This document shows, piece by piece, positions 44,104-53,295 of a stretch of DNA of 64,000 bases; the stretch's first letter is position 1; every line of letters starts with the position of its first letter. A program made the position numbers and the translations under genes. Under the pieces are notes generated by a model. It saw only the letters and a program-made list of their open reading frames with translations. It had not been told where the DNA came from and did not search any database. Origin of the DNA: Bacteroidales bacterium (GTDB taxonomy: Bacteria > Bacteroidota > Bacteroidia > Bacteroidales > VadinHA17); assembly GCA_025454795.1 (NCBI GenBank), contig JALONT010000002.1, positions 1-64,000 on the forward strand, given 5' to 3'.

Positions 44104-44904
44104 TCACCCCCAGATATCCGCTTTCTTCAGATTTATTTCCCCTTCGAAAAACATTCTTGCAATCTTCTCGAAATAAGGGGTGTAATCGGAAATGAAAAAC
44201 TGGTCTTTTACCTTACCTGTATCGTTCAGGAGATTGTTCTTTTCAAGTGATTCCCTGAGGGTAGCAGCAACTATCTTTGCGGAATCAACAACCTCGACAC
44301 TGAAATTAAAATATTTACTGATCTGATTTTTTATAATCGGGTAATGTGTGCATCCCAGTATCAGTGCCTGAATACCTGCAAGTGACGAATTGGAGAGGTA
44401 AGTCCGTATGATGGCATTGCTTATATCGTCAAAAATGAAACCCTCTTCGATCATCGGGACCAGCAAGGGAGTTGCCATTGAAATCACAGTTGTTCCAGCT
44501 GCTCTTAACCTCAGTTTGTCCTCATAAGTGCCTGAGCTGATGGTTCGTTTTGTACCTATTACTCCTATTCTGCTGAAGTTCCTGGTTGCCAGATAATCGA
44601 CAACAGGATCAATGACATCAATAAGTATTGTGCGACCCGAAAATTCCTTTTTAAGGGTATCAAAGGCTGAGGCTGAGGCTGAATTACAGGCCACAAGGAC
44701 TACCTTTGAATTATGCCCTAGCAGGAACTCCGTAATTTTTCCGGAATACTGTTGTATTAATTCAGCTGATTTATCTCCATAAGGCAGGTGGGCTGTATCT
44801 CCGAAATAGATAATGTTCTCACCGGGAAGTATCTGCTTAATTGCATGTGCAACTGTTAAGCCTCCTACCCCTGAATCGAAAATTCCAATGGGTCGTTCTT
44901 TCAC
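44104..44904 (-). CDS. murI: Glutamate racemase
   Basis: Makes D-glutamate for peptidoglycan. The N-terminus RPIGIFDSGVGGLTV is diagnostic. The two catalytic cysteines lie in VACNSASA and LGCTHYP. Length 266 is typical. The start codon is GTG at 44904; no ATG fits the conserved N-terminus. A strong terminator lies just upstream (44919-44953), so murI must have its own promoter or rely on read-through. Its last codons and the bases after the stop carry a GGGGGTGAGTACGT element. Confidence 0.95.
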   Translation of the reverse strand: MKERPIGIFDSGVGGLTVAHAIKQILPGENIIYFGDTAHLPYGDKSAELIQQYSGKITEFLLGHNSKVVLVACNSASASAFDTLKKEFSGRTILIDVIDPVVDYLATRNFSRIGVIGTKRTISSGTYEDKLRLRAAGTTVISMATPLLVPMIEEGFIFDDISNAIIRTYLSNSSLAGIQALILGCTHYPIIKNQISKYFNFSVEVVDSAKIVAATLRESLEKNNLLNDTGKVKDQFFISDYTPYFEKIARMFFEGEINLKKADIWG

Positions 44905-44918
44905 TTTATAGGTATATG

Positions 44919-44953
44919 AAAAAAATGACCATCCGCCAGTTGACGGATGGTCA
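44919..44953 (-). terminator. Rho-independent terminator after ompH
   Basis: On the minus strand a perfect 10-base stem (TGACCATCCG with CGGATGGTCA, 44926-44935 and 44944-44953) and 8-base loop are followed directly by seven T residues. It sits 19 bases after the stop of the downstream ompH gene and ends the bamA-ompH-ompH transcript. Confidence 0.9.
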
Positions 44954-44972
44954 CCGGTATTATTTTATAAAG

Positions 44973-45485
44973 TTATTTCAAACCAAGTTTTGCCTTGGCA
45001 AGAGTTGCAACATTAGTACTTTTTGTTTCGTCGAACCATAGAAGTGATCCTTTCGAAATATCAAAAATATAGATAAATCCGTTTTCCTTGCCCACATCCT
45101 TTATAGTTTTATCGACTTTGGCATAGATTGGCTGGAAAAGCTCAACCTGCTTATTCTGAAGCTGTTCCTGAGCATTCTGCTGGAATTCCTGCATCCTTCT
45201 GTTAAGATCGACGATCTCCTGTTCCTTGGTTTGTCTTACAAGTTCAGAAAGGTTTTTACTCTCCTTAGTGTACGCGTCATTCTTATTATTAAGTTCAACT
45301 GACATCAGCTCAAGTGTATTAACCAGTTCTTTCTGTAGTTTCTCAAGCTTAACATTTGCTGAATCAAATTCAGGCAAAGCCCTGATAATATCTTCGCTGT
45401 TAATATGTCCGAACTTCATACTCTGACCATTCCCGGTAAACGAAGCAAAAATTACAAGAGCTGCTATTCCTATAAATCTTTTCAT
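44973..45485 (-). CDS. OmpH/Skp-family periplasmic chaperone
   Basis: A 170-residue periplasmic chaperone with a signal peptide (about 1-20, ending GNGQ) and a long charged coiled-coil arm (about 45-120), followed by the YAKVDKTIKDVGKENGFIYIFD motif typical of OmpH. It holds outer-membrane proteins on the way to BamA. It is the second of two ompH copies after bamA, 41 bases after the first, and is followed by a strong terminator. Confidence 0.92.
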   Translation of the reverse strand: MKRFIGIAALVIFASFTGNGQSMKFGHINSEDIIRALPEFDSANVKLEKLQKELVNTLELMSVELNNKNDAYTKESKNLSELVRQTKEQEIVDLNRRMQEFQQNAQEQLQNKQVELFQPIYAKVDKTIKDVGKENGFIYIFDISKGSLLWFDETKSTNVATLAKAKLGLK

Positions 45486-45526
45486 TTCAGATAGTTTAAT
45501 TGATTTAATTTTTCAAAAGTAATTAT

Positions 45527-46042
45527 TTAATTTTTAATACCTAATTTTTCGAGAACCTGATCGCTTATGTCGAATTTGGGATTAGCAAAAAGTATGTTCC
45601 CTCCGGCTCCGGTATCAAAGATAACTGCATAGCTGCCTTCGGTTGCGATATCCTTAATAGCTTTAAGTATCTCATCCTGAACAGGTTTAACGAGTTCTTC
45701 TCTCTTCTTGAAAAGATCGCCTTCCATTCCAAAATACTTATTTTGAAGCTCTTTCATCTCCTTTTCCTTTGCGATGATAGCTTCTTCCCTTTTAGTCTTC
45801 ATATCCTGAGAAAGAAGCGGAGCCTCATTCTGGTATGATTTATACATTTGTTCAACAACAGCATAGCCGTCTGCAACCTCTTTCTCCCACTGCTGTGAAA
45901 GCTTATCGAGCTGATCCTGTGCCGTAGTAAAAGCCGGAATATTTTTCCTGATATAGTCGGAATCAACAAATGCATATTTCTGTGCTACAGCCATGGCTGT
46001 AGCCAGAACGAAAAATCCTATAATTAGACCTGCTTTTTTCAT
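45527..46042 (-). CDS. OmpH/Skp-family periplasmic chaperone
   Basis: First OmpH copy after bamA, 171 residues from the ATG at 46042 (MKKAGLIIGFFVL, a good signal peptide ending AVAQ). An in-frame ATG at 46063 would add seven residues. The mature part has the KYAFVDSDYIRKNIP start, a coiled-coil arm and VQDEILKAIKDIATEGSYAVIFD, like its neighbour. The bamA gene ends 25 bases upstream. Two unequal copies may handle different clients or form heterotrimers (inference). Confidence 0.92.
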   Translation of the reverse strand: MKKAGLIIGFFVLATAMAVAQKYAFVDSDYIRKNIPAFTTAQDQLDKLSQQWEKEVADGYAVVEQMYKSYQNEAPLLSQDMKTKREEAIIAKEKEMKELQNKYFGMEGDLFKKREELVKPVQDEILKAIKDIATEGSYAVIFDTGAGGNILFANPKFDISDQVLEKLGIKN

Positions 46043-46067
46043 AACTTTTAATATTAAATTCATTTAA

Positions 46068-48584
46068 TTAAAATTGTTGACCTATTACAAAATGGAATTG
46101 TGATTTATTTGCGTTTGGATAATTTGATGGTTCAGGAACCTCGTCAAATCCGTATCCCCAATCGATGCCCAGCAATCCGAACATGGGCAGGTTAGCTCGC
46201 AGACCTATACCTGCTGAACGGTTCATCTTGAAAGGATTGTAATCTCTAAGCTTCGACCATGCCCTTCCGGATTCAAGGAATGTGAGAGCATATATTGTTG
46301 CCTGCTGATTCAGGGAGATTGGATACCTCAATTCAAATGTAATTTTTGAATATATATTACCCGCAGCTGCAGAAGTTGCCGCATCTGTTGGGGTCAGGGA
46401 ACCGTTTGTATATCCGCGTAAAGAAATTACCTCACGACCATAGAAACTGTATCCGGTCATCCCGTCACCGCCAACGTAAAAGTTTTCAAATGGCGATGGT
46501 CCAATATCATTATTATAATGACCGAGATATCCGAATGCGTAGCGGGCGTTAAGAACTAGCTTATCATTCTTTGAAAGCGGAAAATAATAATCCGATTTAA
46601 ATATCCATTTATGGAATTCGATCCATTTGTACTTAACCTGATCGGACACATTCGACATATTCCTCCCGCTGATAAATGAATAAGGAGGTGTGGCCTGAAG
46701 AGAAAGAGTAAATGAGGATCCGCTTCTCGGATATATTAAGTTCGGGCTTGTTGAGAAACGTGTCAGTTTACCCATAAGACTCATGAGATTTGCCTGTCCG
46801 TTCTGGAAAAGAAAATTATAGACGGCATAGTTATTCAGGTTGTATTTCTGATAGCTTAATTCTCCGTAAATTGAGAAAAAGTCATCTGGCCATTCCAGTC
46901 TTTTTCCAAGTCCGATTGAGGCTCCGTCAATTACCATGGACTGTCTTCCATCCTCTCCTTTTTTTGTCCCGTTTGTCATTAATGACCTGTAAAAAGATAC
47001 CGAGAAGGTATTGGGTTTTTTCCCTCCAAGCCAGGGTTCAACAAAAGAAATATTATAAGACTGATAAACACGTCCGTTCGATTGTGCCCTGATGCTCAGG
47101 GATTGACCATCACCTGATGGATAAGGTCGCCACTCTTTCAGGTTGAAAAAGTTTCGCATTGCAAAGTTATTGAATCTCACTCCAATGGTCCCCACCAGCA
47201 TACCAGCTCCCCATCCTCCTGATATCTCGAATTGATCGTTGGCTTTCTCCTCAAGCTTGTAGAGCAGGTCCACGGTTCCGTTGGTGGGATCAGATAGAGG
47301 AGTCGGATTTATTTTTTCCGGGTCAAAATGACCAAGAACACCAAGCTGACGTATCGATCTTAAAATTTTCTCTTTGCTGAACAGATCGCCGGGAAGTGTG
47401 TAAAGTTCACGACGGGCAATATGCTCATTTGTCCTGGTATTGCCTGTTATCATTATATTATTGACATAAGCCTGATCGCCTTCATAAATCCTGATCTCAA
47501 GGTCGACAGAGTCGGTTTCGACTTTCGCCTCAACAGGAGTAAGACGAGAAAAGAGGTATCCGTAATCGAGATACAGGTTACTAACGGCATCTTCTGCCCC
47601 ACTCAAACCCTGAAGCCTGTCAAGTATAAGCGACTGGTTATATACTGAGCCTTTCTTGATATTAAAAACCCTGTCAAGATCTTCTTTACGGTACACGCTG
47701 TTTCCGACCCAGTTAACATTTCTAAGGTAGAATTGATCCCCTTCATCGATCCTGATTTTGAGTCCAACACGATCTTCTGAAATAGGATATAGCGAATCGG
47801 AAAGTATCGTGAAATTCCTGAATCCGTTATCATTATAAAAAGTAGTCAGTTTATCCTTGTCCTCGTCAAACTTTGTATTGATATATTTCGAAACCTTAAA
47901 GAAATTGTAATTCTTCTTCTTTGTTCCTTTCATTTGTCTTCGCAGCTTAGCCTCATTGAAATATTCATTTCCTACAAATGTGATCTCGCCAATCTTCACC
48001 CTTTCCTTTTTATCGACATTAATATTCAGAATGACATTATTGGGTTGATCGGGATCATCCTTCTGCACAAAATCGACCGTTGCATTCAGGAATCCTTTTT
48101 CAACATAAAAATCTTTAATGATTTTGTTTGTATTACCAAGGATATAAGAGGTTAGCTGTGATCCTGCGGGGAGATTTATTTTTTCAGTGAGATCGGTGAC
48201 ATCTCCGGATTTAATACCATTGATTTTTACAGATGAAATTCTTGGTCTCTCCTGGAGATAAATATCAAGGTATACAGTATCGGATTTTAATGATTGTATT
48301 GATATTCTCACATCAGAAAAGAGACCCTGCTGCCATAATTTCTGTACTGCGTTTGTTACAACCTCTCCCGGTATGTTGATTTCCTGTCCTATTCTTAAAC
48401 CTGAGATCCCAATAAGTGCATTTATATCAAGGTATCTTACACCTGACACAGAAATTCCACCCACAATATAATCTCCGACATCCATAAAATCATAAATCTC
48501 CTGTTTCTCCTGGGCATCTATTGAAATCCCTGACAGAGTTAAAAGCAGTGCTATAATAATCCTATTTAATTTTCTGATCCCCAT
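46068..48584 (-). CDS. bamA: Outer membrane assembly factor BamA
   Basis: Core of the beta-barrel assembly machine, 838 residues. After a signal peptide (GIRKLNRIIIALLLTLSG...DAQ) come several POTRA repeats (for example VYLDIYLQERPRISSVKINGI, RVKIGEITFVGNEYF, QFYLRNVNWVGNSVY, QAYVNNIMITGNTRT), then a 16-strand barrel ending in HFVIGQQF. The loop RGYTNGS is probably the conserved VRGF/Y region of L6. ATG at 48584 is used; an earlier in-frame start at 48653 lies inside uppS and gives a charged leader. It begins seven bases after the uppS stop. Confidence 0.94.
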   Translation of the reverse strand: MGIRKLNRIIIALLLTLSGISIDAQEKQEIYDFMDVGDYIVGGISVSGVRYLDINALIGISGLRIGQEINIPGEVVTNAVQKLWQQGLFSDVRISIQSLKSDTVYLDIYLQERPRISSVKINGIKSGDVTDLTEKINLPAGSQLTSYILGNTNKIIKDFYVEKGFLNATVDFVQKDDPDQPNNVILNINVDKKERVKIGEITFVGNEYFNEAKLRRQMKGTKKKNYNFFKVSKYINTKFDEDKDKLTTFYNDNGFRNFTILSDSLYPISEDRVGLKIRIDEGDQFYLRNVNWVGNSVYRKEDLDRVFNIKKGSVYNQSLILDRLQGLSGAEDAVSNLYLDYGYLFSRLTPVEAKVETDSVDLEIRIYEGDQAYVNNIMITGNTRTNEHIARRELYTLPGDLFSKEKILRSIRQLGVLGHFDPEKINPTPLSDPTNGTVDLLYKLEEKANDQFEISGGWGAGMLVGTIGVRFNNFAMRNFFNLKEWRPYPSGDGQSLSIRAQSNGRVYQSYNISFVEPWLGGKKPNTFSVSFYRSLMTNGTKKGEDGRQSMVIDGASIGLGKRLEWPDDFFSIYGELSYQKYNLNNYAVYNFLFQNGQANLMSLMGKLTRFSTSPNLIYPRSGSSFTLSLQATPPYSFISGRNMSNVSDQVKYKWIEFHKWIFKSDYYFPLSKNDKLVLNARYAFGYLGHYNNDIGPSPFENFYVGGDGMTGYSFYGREVISLRGYTNGSLTPTDAATSAAAGNIYSKITFELRYPISLNQQATIYALTFLESGRAWSKLRDYNPFKMNRSAGIGLRANLPMFGLLGIDWGYGFDEVPEPSNYPNANKSQFHFVIGQQF

Positions 48585-48591
48585 TATTATC

Positions 48592-49338
48592 TTATTTTTC
48601 CAAAACCTGTTCGCTCGTTTTTCCAAATCTTCTTTCTCTCTTCTGGAAGTCAATTATAGCATCATAAAAATCTTCCTTACCAAAATCAGGCCAAAGTTTT
48701 TCAGTAAAGTACAATTCAGCATAAGCCAGCTGCCACAAGAGAAAATTACTTATCCTCAGTTCTCCACTTGTTCTTATCATCAGATCGGGATCAGGGATCC
48801 CGGCAGTGTTAAGGTATTTTTCAAATTCTGTTTCGTTTACTGAATCTATTTTGAGAATTCCACTGCTGACCCCATCTGCAATTTTTCTGGCAGCTTCTGT
48901 AATCTCCCAGCGTGAACTATAACTCATTGCCACGATTAGTCCAAGTCCTGCTGATCCTGAAGTCACCCTGATTGTTTCATCCAATCTTGCCCTGACGTCC
49001 GGATTAAGCCTGTCAAGATCGCCAATGGCAGTCAGCCTGATTTTATTTTTTAATAAAGTTTCTGTTTCATTATTAAGCGATTGCACCATTATTCCCATTA
49101 ACGCAGATACCTCATCATCGGGTCTGCTCCAGTTTTCTGTTGAGAAGGCATAGAGAGTGAGATATCTGACGCCCATCTCAGCTGCCGCTTCGATGACGTT
49201 TCTTACAGATTCAACACCCTTCTGATGACCAAGAATCCTCTCTTTACCATGCCGGGTTGCCCATCTTCCGTTCCCATCCATAATTATTGCAATGTGGACA
49301 GGCAGTTTATTTATATCTACCTTTTGCCTTAACGACAT
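48592..49338 (-). CDS. uppS: Isoprenyl transferase (undecaprenyl diphosphate synthase)
   Basis: Cis-prenyltransferase of 248 residues making the lipid carrier for cell-wall synthesis. IAIIMDGNGRWA holds the catalytic Asp, and LTLYAFSTENWSRP, DLMIRTSGELRISNFLLWQLAYAE and the C-terminal RRFG are family motifs. It is embedded between outer-membrane genes: three bases downstream of the DUF6089 gene and seven upstream of bamA, an order conserved in Bacteroidota. Confidence 0.96.
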   Translation of the reverse strand: MSLRQKVDINKLPVHIAIIMDGNGRWATRHGKERILGHQKGVESVRNVIEAAAEMGVRYLTLYAFSTENWSRPDDEVSALMGIMVQSLNNETETLLKNKIRLTAIGDLDRLNPDVRARLDETIRVTSGSAGLGLIVAMSYSSRWEITEAARKIADGVSSGILKIDSVNETEFEKYLNTAGIPDPDLMIRTSGELRISNFLLWQLAYAELYFTEKLWPDFGKEDFYDAIIDFQKRERRFGKTSEQVLEK

Positions 49339-49341
49339 AAC

Positions 49342-50019
49342 CTAACGTTTCCTTTTACCATCCACATCATCAAAGGCCGGGCAACCAGCCAGTCTATTGT
49401 ATATTTTCCAGGTAAATGAAATACCCGCAAATGAGTACCAGTCATTGTTATGGATCCATCCTATGTCGGATGGAGAAACCATATCTTTCAGGCCGTCAAA
49501 GTTATCATAAAAAGTTTTACGAAAACCATATTCGGCTTCAAGTCCGAAATTTTTATAAATATTAATTTTAAATCCCAGTGAAAAAGGTATTACAGGTTTG
49601 AAGGTTGGGGATACTGTATTAATAAATGCTACACCAGCTCCGGCTGCAAAATAAGGTGAAAAGTCAAGTGGTTTTCCAAATGTAGAATATGGGATAAAGT
49701 TAAATTCATACTGGATCGCAAATTCGCCTGCAGAACCAGAAAATGATGCAGCTCTGTTTATCTGAAAACTATTCCGGAAATCAAGATCATCTGCATGTAA
49801 TCCGCCGTAAAAAAGACTTGCCCTTACAGCATTTCTGGGATGAATATTGTACCTGTAAAAGAGACCTCCCGCAGGTAGAGGTGAATACATCATTCTGGTC
49901 GGATTAATATCACCTATGTATGACGATACACCTACGAAAATACCATAGTCAGCATTACGCTGCCCGGCAACAGTAAGGGAAAGGCTGATTAAGAAGAAAG
50001 TCCAAGGTAATCTTTTCAT
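49342..50019 (-). CDS. DUF6089-family outer-membrane beta-barrel protein
   Basis: A 225-residue exported protein: signal peptide to about residue 20, then an eight-strand-like beta-barrel with alternating aromatic residues. YGIFVGVSSYIGDINPTR and GLFYRYNIHPRNAVRASLFYG match the family that is usually found just upstream of uppS and bamA in Bacteroidota. Function unknown; the position suggests a part in envelope assembly. The C-terminus (AFDDVDGKRKR) is charged and not a typical barrel terminal strand. Confidence 0.85.
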   Translation of the reverse strand: MKRLPWTFFLISLSLTVAGQRNADYGIFVGVSSYIGDINPTRMMYSPLPAGGLFYRYNIHPRNAVRASLFYGGLHADDLDFRNSFQINRAASFSGSAGEFAIQYEFNFIPYSTFGKPLDFSPYFAAGAGVAFINTVSPTFKPVIPFSLGFKINIYKNFGLEAEYGFRKTFYDNFDGLKDMVSPSDIGWIHNNDWYSFAGISFTWKIYNRLAGCPAFDDVDGKRKR

Positions 50020-50040
50020 TAAAACTGATCCCGCTCATTA

Positions 50041-50787
50041 TCATCTGAATGAAGGTAACCCGTGAGGCCCTGTTTTCAGCTTGTATGTGACAGTAAGATT
50101 TAAAAAATAATAAACGTCGTTTGCCTTGGAATATTGTGAAGTATAACCGTCTAATAAATCCGTCAAAGCATATCTTCCCCCTACCTCAACACCAAAATTA
50201 ATGTTTGGTGAATAAATGAGGGTTGTACCCAGTCCTCCGGGTATCACCGCTGTAAATCCACCGTTGGTCATGCCCCTGGCAACAAGAGCATCATTTCCTT
50301 TAACTGAGTATGCAAGTCCACCTATACCCGTAAATGCATAAAAATCAAGCGATTTTAGTAACTGACTTAGGAAATTCATCCTGCGGCGGGTAAAGAGATA
50401 GCTGTTTTCAGCCTGGTTCTTAATAAAGTAATACTCGCCCAATAATGCAGGTTCAAAGGCAGAAGTTGTTGCTTCAAAGGATCTCCCCTCATTGGAACCT
50501 CTGTCGTCTGTAGCATGTAAAAGAGAATAAGTCAGGCTAAGACGGAGATTTACTTCCCTGGAGAGCCGATATTTCAAATTTCCGTTAATTCCAAATCTGG
50601 TCTGAAGGTAGGTCATATCACGTAAACCCAGGATATTTTTGGTCCTGGAGAATCCTCCGATATCACCGAAAAAAAATGTTGGTCCCACACCACCAACGGC
50701 TTCCCACCTTCTCATTCTCCATAATTGGCCATTTGCAAATGGAATGGTAAGGTAAAGTATCATTATGATCAAAACAGACCGTTTCAT
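50041..50787 (-). CDS. Outer-membrane beta-barrel protein, uncharacterised
   Basis: A 248-residue protein with a signal peptide (about residues 1-20, ending NGQ) and a barrel-like pattern (FFFGDIGGF, LRLSLTYSLLHATDD, YYFLNLTVTYKLK). It starts 21 bases before the DUF6089 gene, and both share the GDI-type loop and size, so the two may be paralogues. It is the first gene of the barrel-uppS-bamA cluster. I do not recognise a specific function. Confidence 0.8.
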   Translation of the reverse strand: MKRSVLIIMILYLTIPFANGQLWRMRRWEAVGGVGPTFFFGDIGGFSRTKNILGLRDMTYLQTRFGINGNLKYRLSREVNLRLSLTYSLLHATDDRGSNEGRSFEATTSAFEPALLGEYYFIKNQAENSYLFTRRRMNFLSQLLKSLDFYAFTGIGGLAYSVKGNDALVARGMTNGGFTAVIPGGLGTTLIYSPNINFGVEVGGRYALTDLLDGYTSQYSKANDVYYFLNLTVTYKLKTGPHGLPSFR

Positions 50788-50926
50788 GATATGTTCTTTT
50801 AATTGCTACAAATATAAGAATCTAAATTTCAGGGTACCTAATAACCAGATACAAAATTAACTAAATATTAACAAAATACAGATTTTACTCTCCCTAAATC
50901 ATCATGAAACCTGGTTTCTTATTGCA

Positions 50927-51805
50927 TTAGTTCCTCATGTCAGCTCCCCACATTAGCTTATTCCTGAGCGTACTGTAAAAATCTCTGCCGTTAAGCATTA
51001 CGGTTTTCAATTTCGTTGCAGCTTTGATGATATGTATCTCTTCACTGATCGTCACTCTCTTGAACCTGAAATCAGATGTAGCAAGATACTCATCAGTTCT
51101 GGCTTCCATAACCATTCTCAGCTTACTGTCACCTGAAAGGATTATGGGTCTTATAGTCAGATTATGTGGTGAAATTGGTGAAATTATAATGCTCTCATCC
51201 GCAGGAGATAAAATAGGGCCACCCACACTCAGATTATATGCCGTTGAGCCTGTTGCTGTGGAAACTATCAGTCCATCAGCCCAATAGGTATTCAGTATGA
51301 TGTCATTTACATAGACATGAATCGTAATCATGCTCAGGTTTGCTTTCTGGATAGTTATCTCATTCAGAGCAACTGCCGGCTCACCTTCAAACAATCCGGC
51401 CGGCCGGGATATTTCAAGCATTGATCTTTCAATGATCTCATATTCATTATTACACAGCTGATCTATTGACCTGCCTATTTCTTCTCCAGGTATATTGGCC
51501 AGGAATCCCATCCTTCCGGTATTGACACCGGCAACGGGAATACCCGTATCCTTGACCTTCAGTACCGTTTCAAGAAAAGTACCATCACCACCAACGCTCA
51601 GGAATATGTCAGGCTTCAGGGATAATGAAGCGAGGTCATCAAATCTCTCAATATCAGCTCCTTCACACATATTTACAGGATCCAATTGTCTCTGGTAAAG
51701 CTGGATTCTTATACCCCTCCTGCAGAACTCTTCAATCAGTCGTTGGACCCCATCCCTGGTCTTAGTGTTATTATCCTTACTGAAAATGGCAACTCTTTGC
51801 AGCAT
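50927..51805 (-). CDS. nadK: NAD kinase
   Basis: Phosphorylates NAD to NADP, 292 residues. GGDGTFLE is the conserved loop, with NTGRMGFLAN, LNEITIQK and ADGLIVSTATGSTAYNLSVGGPI further on, and ISPHNLTIRPIIL near the end. It follows the CBS-domain gene by six bases and is separated from the barrel genes by 139 bases. Confidence 0.96.
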   Translation of the reverse strand: MLQRVAIFSKDNNTKTRDGVQRLIEEFCRRGIRIQLYQRQLDPVNMCEGADIERFDDLASLSLKPDIFLSVGGDGTFLETVLKVKDTGIPVAGVNTGRMGFLANIPGEEIGRSIDQLCNNEYEIIERSMLEISRPAGLFEGEPAVALNEITIQKANLSMITIHVYVNDIILNTYWADGLIVSTATGSTAYNLSVGGPILSPADESIIISPISPHNLTIRPIILSGDSKLRMVMEARTDEYLATSDFRFKRVTISEEIHIIKAATKLKTVMLNGRDFYSTLRNKLMWGADMRN

Positions 51806-51811
51806 AAACTG

Positions 51812-52477
51812 TTACATATTAAGATATTTCATCAGCAGGTCAAATCTTTCTGAGTAGAACCGGTCTATCGAGTCATTTGTTGTGACCCAGGTTTTGACAT
51901 CATAATTGTACCTTTCAAAAGTCCTGATCAATGCCAGAATATCCGTAGTGCTGACTTTCAGTGTCACTTCCAGCCGTGTAGATTCAGCCGGAGAAGTGAT
52001 GTACATACTGAGCACCTTTACGTTATTGCTTTCTACGATCTGCGCAATCTGGGTCAACGAATAATCCCTGTCAACCATTTCAAGGACAATAATCCCTCCA
52101 GGCTGATCCATTGATGAGATGCCTGCAATGTGTCTGATAAGATCATTTGTTGTAATTACTCCCTTATAATGATTTTTGGCGTCGAGCACAGGAACAACTG
52201 AAAGCTTAAGCTGTGAAGCAAGACCTATCACCTCAAACAGGTGCTGTTCTGTTGTTACATAAGGTTTTAGCAATGTAAGTTCATGGTTCCCAATTGGTTC
52301 ATCAGGTCTGTTCATATCATAGATATCAGTATCTGATATCAGACCAAGGAAATCCTGATTATTCACTATGGGCAGATGAGAGATCCTGAATATCTCCATC
52401 CAGTTCAGCGCTGTCTGCCCTGTGTCGGATGTCTTCAGAGAAGGAATGAGCTCAGATATCAGGTCGTTGGCAACCAT
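51812..52477 (-). CDS. CBS-domain protein with ACT-like C-terminus
   Basis: A 221-residue protein with two CBS motifs (about 1-60 and 70-125; HLPIVNNQDFLGLISDTDIYD and SVVPVLDAKNHYKGVITTNDLIRH) followed by a C-terminal part (about 135-210) resembling an ACT-type regulatory fold. CBS pairs bind adenine nucleotides. It lies directly upstream of nadK, six bases apart, which could tie it to nucleotide sensing, but the target is unknown. The gene is divergent from pdxJ. Confidence 0.85.
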   Translation of the reverse strand: MVANDLISELIPSLKTSDTGQTALNWMEIFRISHLPIVNNQDFLGLISDTDIYDMNRPDEPIGNHELTLLKPYVTTEQHLFEVIGLASQLKLSVVPVLDAKNHYKGVITTNDLIRHIAGISSMDQPGGIIVLEMVDRDYSLTQIAQIVESNNVKVLSMYITSPAESTRLEVTLKVSTTDILALIRTFERYNYDVKTWVTTNDSIDRFYSERFDLLMKYLNM

Positions 52478-52523
52478 TTTGGTTAATTTTCAACTAAAGT
52501 AATAAAAAAAAAGCCAGATCTGT

Positions 52524-52531
52524 TAATTTTG
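52524..52531 (+). promoter_or_regulatory. Bacteroidota-type -7 box for pdxJ
   Basis: TAATTTTG, an exact TAnnTTTG match, 41 bases before the pdxJ ATG. The -33 element is not at standard spacing. Confidence 0.5.
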
Positions 52532-52572
52532 CAGTTCTAAGTAACATTACGTATTAACTTCACATTTATTAT

Positions 52573-53289
52573 ATGACAAAATTAAGTGTTAACATAAATA
52601 AGATTGCAACATTGCGAAATGCAAGAGGCGGCAATATACCAAATGTTCTCAATGCTGCAATAAACTGTCAGCTCTTCGGTGCTGATGGTATAACAGTCCA
52701 CCCCAGACCTGACGAACGCCATATACGGTACAAAGATGTCCTTGAGATCAGACCTGTCATCAAAACAGAATTCAATATAGAAGGTAATCCATCCGACAGT
52801 TTTATCGACCTGGTACTTTCCGTTAAACCTGACCAGGTGACATTGGTTCCCGACAGACATGATGCAATAACTTCAAATGCAGGCTGGGACACTCTGAGAA
52901 ACAGAAATTTCCTTACTGACGTTGTCTTAACTTTTAAGAAAGCCGGTATCAGGACATCTTTGTTTGTTGATACACAGCCTGTTAATATCGAGAATGCTGT
53001 AATAACCGGCACTGACAGGGTCGAACTTTATACTGAACCCTATGCAACAGGTTTCAACACCAATGCAATTGAAGCTATAAATCCATTTATCAGGGCAGCT
53101 GAAATAGCAAGAAGTGCCGGGCTCGGACTCAATGCAGGGCATGATCTTAACCTCGATAATCTTGCATATTTTCATAAGTATATCCCCTGGGTTATGGAGG
53201 TTTCCATAGGACATGCCCTTATTGCTGACGCACTTTACCTGGGACTTGAAAATACAATCCAGATTTACAAACGGCAGTTAGCAGGCTGA
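52573..53289 (+). CDS. pdxJ: Pyridoxine 5'-phosphate synthase
   Basis: Condenses 3-amino-2-oxopropyl phosphate and deoxyxylulose phosphate into pyridoxine phosphate. The 238-residue TIM barrel begins [17 protein letters not shown], with [13 protein letters not shown] carrying the active-site histidine and arginine. [16 protein letters not shown] and [11 protein letters not shown] are further motifs. It is followed by an alpha/beta hydrolase gene after six bases. Confidence 0.96.
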   Translation: MTKLSVNINKIATLRNARGGNIPNVLNAAINCQLFGADGITVHPRPDERHIRYKDVLEIRPVIKTEFNIEGNPSDSFIDLVLSVKPDQVTLVPDRHDAITSNAGWDTLRNRNFLTDVVLTFKKAGIRTSLFVDTQPVNIENAVITGTDRVELYTEPYATGFNTNAIEAINPFIRAAEIARSAGLGLNAGHDLNLDNLAYFHKYIPWVMEVSIGHALIADALYLGLENTIQIYKRQLAG

Positions 53290-53295
53290 TGCGCC

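Noticed and set aside
48585..48653. Longer bamA start inside uppS
   Set aside because: It would place a charged leader before the signal peptide; the ATG at 48584 gives a normal signal peptide and a seven-base gap after uppS.
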